Below are positions 61,450 through 64,000 of a stretch of 64,000 bases of DNA, one piece after another (position 1 is the first letter of the stretch; every line of letters begins with the position of its first letter). Origin of the DNA: Sycon ciliatum. Lineage: Eukaryota; Porifera; Calcarea; Leucosolenida; Sycettidae. The notes under the pieces were generated by a model. It worked only from the letters and a program-made list of their open reading frames with translations. It was not told where the DNA came from and did not search any database. The stretch is taken from assembly GCF_964019385.1 (NCBI RefSeq), contig NC_088649.1, positions 24,676,302 to 24,740,301 on the forward strand, written 5' to 3'. A program made the position numbers and the translations under genes.

Positions 61450-63776
61450 ACACCTGATGAGCCGTCACGAACCATACGGCGAAACGTACGTCGTGTGAAA
61501 CAACGTGTTTTGTAGTCAACTAGTCCATCACAATGTCATGCATGAGGAGTACTGTAGGAGTTTGGCTTTCGGCTTGTACAATTCGTTTTCGCAAAGCTTC
61601 CCTTTCTTTACTTATCTTTGATATTTATGACCCACCCAAGTTGGGTGGTGTGCTGCTTTGCTGCTTCGAATTGTAGTTAGACCGCTTTGTCAAATATCGT
61701 ACTGGTCTCGTCATCGTCCAGTAACAATCGACATTCTTTGTTCCGTTGGGACTGTGGCTTTTGCTCGTTTTCGTTGCGCTTGCCTTCCCCTCTTTGGTCT
61801 TTTCCATAACCCTTTACCTTCCAAGTTGGAAGGCTGTCGGTTAGCGCTACGGAGATGTGTTAAAGTTAGGTGTCAGGACGTTGAATGTCTCAGTACTCTG
61901 TCAGTTTTGTGCCTAGTTATTGCACTTTCTGACTGTGTATAGTATCATGTTACAGTGATGGAGAGTTACTCTAAACTCGTATCCATATGTCCTTTTCTAT
62001 TTTACATTTATTTATGGCTCAACATCCGAGTTTCAAATTGCACACCTGATGAGCCGTCACGAACCATACGGCGAAACGTACGTCGTGTGAAACAACGTGT
62101 TTTGTAGTCAACTAGTCCATCACAATGTCATGCATGAGGAGTACTGTAGGAGTTTGGCTTTCGGCTTGTACAATTCGTTTTCGCAAAGCTTCCCTTTCTT
62201 TACTTATCTTTGATATTTATGACCCACCCAAGTTGGGTGGTGTGCTGCTTTGCTGCTTCGAATTGTAGTTAGACCGCTTTGTCAAATATCGTACTGGTCT
62301 CGTCATCGTCCAGTAACAATCGACATTCTTTGTTCCGTTGGGACTGTGGCTTTTGCTCGTTTTCGTTGCGCTTGCCTTCCCCTCTTTGGTCTTTTCCATA
62401 ACCTTGAACCTTCCAAGTTGGAAGGCTGTCGGTTAGCGCTACGGAGATGTGTTAAAGTTAGGTGTCAGGACGTCGAATGTCTCAGTACTCTGTCAGTTTT
62501 GTGCCTAGTTATTGCACTTTCTGACTGTGTATAGTATCATGTTACAGTGATGGAGAGTTACTCTAAACTCGTATCCATATGTCCTTTTCTATTTTACATT
62601 TATTTATGGCTCAACATCCGAGTTTCAAATTGCACACCTGATGAGCCGTCACGAACCATACGGCGAAACGTACGTCGTGTGAAACAACGTGTTTTGTAGT
62701 CAACTAGTCCATCACAATGTCATGCATGAGGAGTACTGTAGGAGTTTGGCTTTCGGCTTGTACAATTCGTTTTCGCAAAGCTTCCCTTTCTTTACTTATC
62801 TTTGATATTTATGACCCACCCAAGTTGGGTGGTGTGCTGCTTTGCTGCTTCGAATTGTAGTTAGACCGCTTTGTCAAATATCGTACTGGTCTCGTCATCG
62901 TCCAGTAACAATCGACATTCTTTGTTCCGTTGGGACTGTGGCTTTTGCTCGTTTTCGTTGCGCTTGCCTTCCCCTCTTTGGTCTTTTCCATAACCTTGAA
63001 CCTTCCAAGTTGGAAGGCTGTCGGTTAGCGCTACGGAGATGTGTTAAAGTTAGGTGTCAGGACGTCGAATGTCTCAGTACTCTGTCAGTTTTGTGCCTAG
63101 TTATTGCACTTTCTGACTGTGTATAGTATCATGTTACAGTGATGGAGAGTTACTCTAAACTCGTATCCATATGTCCTTTTCTATTTTACATTTATTTATG
63201 GCTCAACATCCGAGTTTCAAATTGCACACCTGATGAGCCGTCACGAACCATACGGCGAAACGTACGTCGTGTGAAACAACGTGTTTTGTAGTCAACTAGT
63301 CCATCACAATGTCATGCATGAGGAGTACTGTAGGAGTTTGGCTTTCGGCTTGTACAATTCGTTTTCGCAAAGCTTCCCTTTCTTTACTTATCTTTGATAT
63401 TTATGACCCACCCAAGTTGGGTGGTGTGCTGCTTTGCTGCTTCGAATTGTAGTTAGACCGCTTTGTCAAATATCGTACTGGTCTCGTCATCGTCCAGTAA
63501 CAATCGACATTCTTTGTTCCGTTGGGACTGTGGCTTTTGCTCGTTTTCGTTGCGCTTGCCTTCCCCTCTTTGGTCTTTTCCATAACCTTGAACCTTCCAA
63601 GTTGGAAGGCTGTCGGTTAGCGCTACGGAGATGTGTTAAAGTTAGGTGTCAGGACGTCGAATGTCTCAGTACTCTGTCAGTTTTGTGCCTAGTTATTGCA
63701 CTTTCTGACTGTGTATAGTATCATGTTACAGTGATGGAGAGTTACTCTAAACTCGTATCCATATGTCCTTTTCTAT
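61439..63776 (-). repeat. 592-bp satellite array, four reverse units
   Basis: The same 592-bp unit in opposite orientation, period exact; the last copy lacks about 30 bp of its outer end and stops at a (TTA)n run. The innermost copy differs from its forward partner at several bases (61812-61815, 61882), which argues against a simple read-foldback artefact. Confidence 0.95.
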
Positions 63777-64000
63777 ATTATTATTATTATTTATTAACTG
63801 GTTTGAGGGAAAGAGATATTATTATTTATTCATATTTTAATAGGGCAGTGCCCACAGACTCAAGGTCTGCTTACGGGGTACCCTAAGAATGAAAGTAATG
63901 CATGGCGAAATAGAGATGGCGATGCAGCAGTGCGGATATCATAATAATTATTATGGTAAAAGAGGAGAAGGACAACATGTTACGAGTTATGACAAACGTG
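63777..64000. repeat. Array flank: SINE tail, LINE 3' motif and another element end
   Basis: (TTA)n to 63792; inverted SINE tail TTAACTGGTTTGAGGGAAAG (63795-63814); LINE 3' motif AGGGCAGTGCCCACAGACTC...TACGGGGTACCC (63841-63881), also at 26938; then AATAATTATTATGGTAAAAG + AGGAGAAGG (63944-63972), the start of a further diverged element like that at 37750. The window ends inside it. Confidence 0.75.

Noticed and set aside
57376..63718. Eleven identical 94-codon frames and eleven 60-codon frames on the opposite strand
   Set aside because: They recur only because the 592-bp satellite unit recurs. They overlap each other, have no domains, and begin and end at arbitrary points of the unit.
57312..63776. 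CRISPR-like array
   Set aside because: The period is exactly 592 bp with no variable spacers, the unit is a transposon half, and the context is eukaryotic.

Overview
Overall character. This is eukaryotic, almost certainly metazoan, DNA made almost entirely of mobile elements. It holds CR1-like LINE fragments and at least three other LINE types, a Penelope-like fragment, tRNA-derived SINEs, two short LTR elements, and DNA transposons with the hallmarks of piggyBac, Tc1/mariner, pogo and PIF/Harbinger. There are no bacterial operon features and no intact host gene that I can recognise. The mix, including P2X7-type ballast domains and a transposase-like family I associate with cnidarians, sponges, molluscs and fishes, suggests an aquatic invertebrate. 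The phylum cannot be settled from the sequence.

Layout. 0-13 kb: a fold-back element, CR1 relics on both strands, a short LTR element (4678-5909), and CR1 copies split by DNA transposons whose TA target duplications can be read directly. 13.9-15.7 kb: a young short LTR element with near-identical LTRs, whose only sizeable ORF is a signal-peptide/polyubiquitin chimera. 16-24 kb: relics of the satellite-forming element, a SINE, a Penelope-like fragment, and a TIR transposon with a decayed multi-domain gene (19458-21080). 24-29 kb: nested inverted repeats and a TTAA-flanked piggyBac-like element inside a LINE. 29.5-32 kb: a LINE with a 3' TAA tail. 32.8-34.5 kb: a TTA-flanked Harbinger-like element and a palindromic element. 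35-38.8 kb: LINE endonuclease and RT fragments and a SINE. 38.8-46.6 kb: a nest of transposons between matching inverted termini, with a P2X7-type domain and a CR1/L2-like LINE inside. 47-57 kb: more LINEs, including a 52.4-54.2 kb CR1 copy with only two visible lesions, plus a pogo-like element. 57.3-63.8 kb: a 592-bp satellite array of seven units in one orientation and four in the other around a 7-bp centre.

How the parts relate. The genes do not form a pathway. The window is an insertion record: repeated LINE copies act as reference 'empty sites', so element ends and target duplications can be assigned with unusual certainty. The most unusual items are the ubiquitin-carrying LTR element, the satellite array built from a palindromic element (with an older copy of the same unit junction near 16.9 kb), and an element whose insertion between TTAG duplications is proved by the uninterrupted opposite arm of its host transposon.
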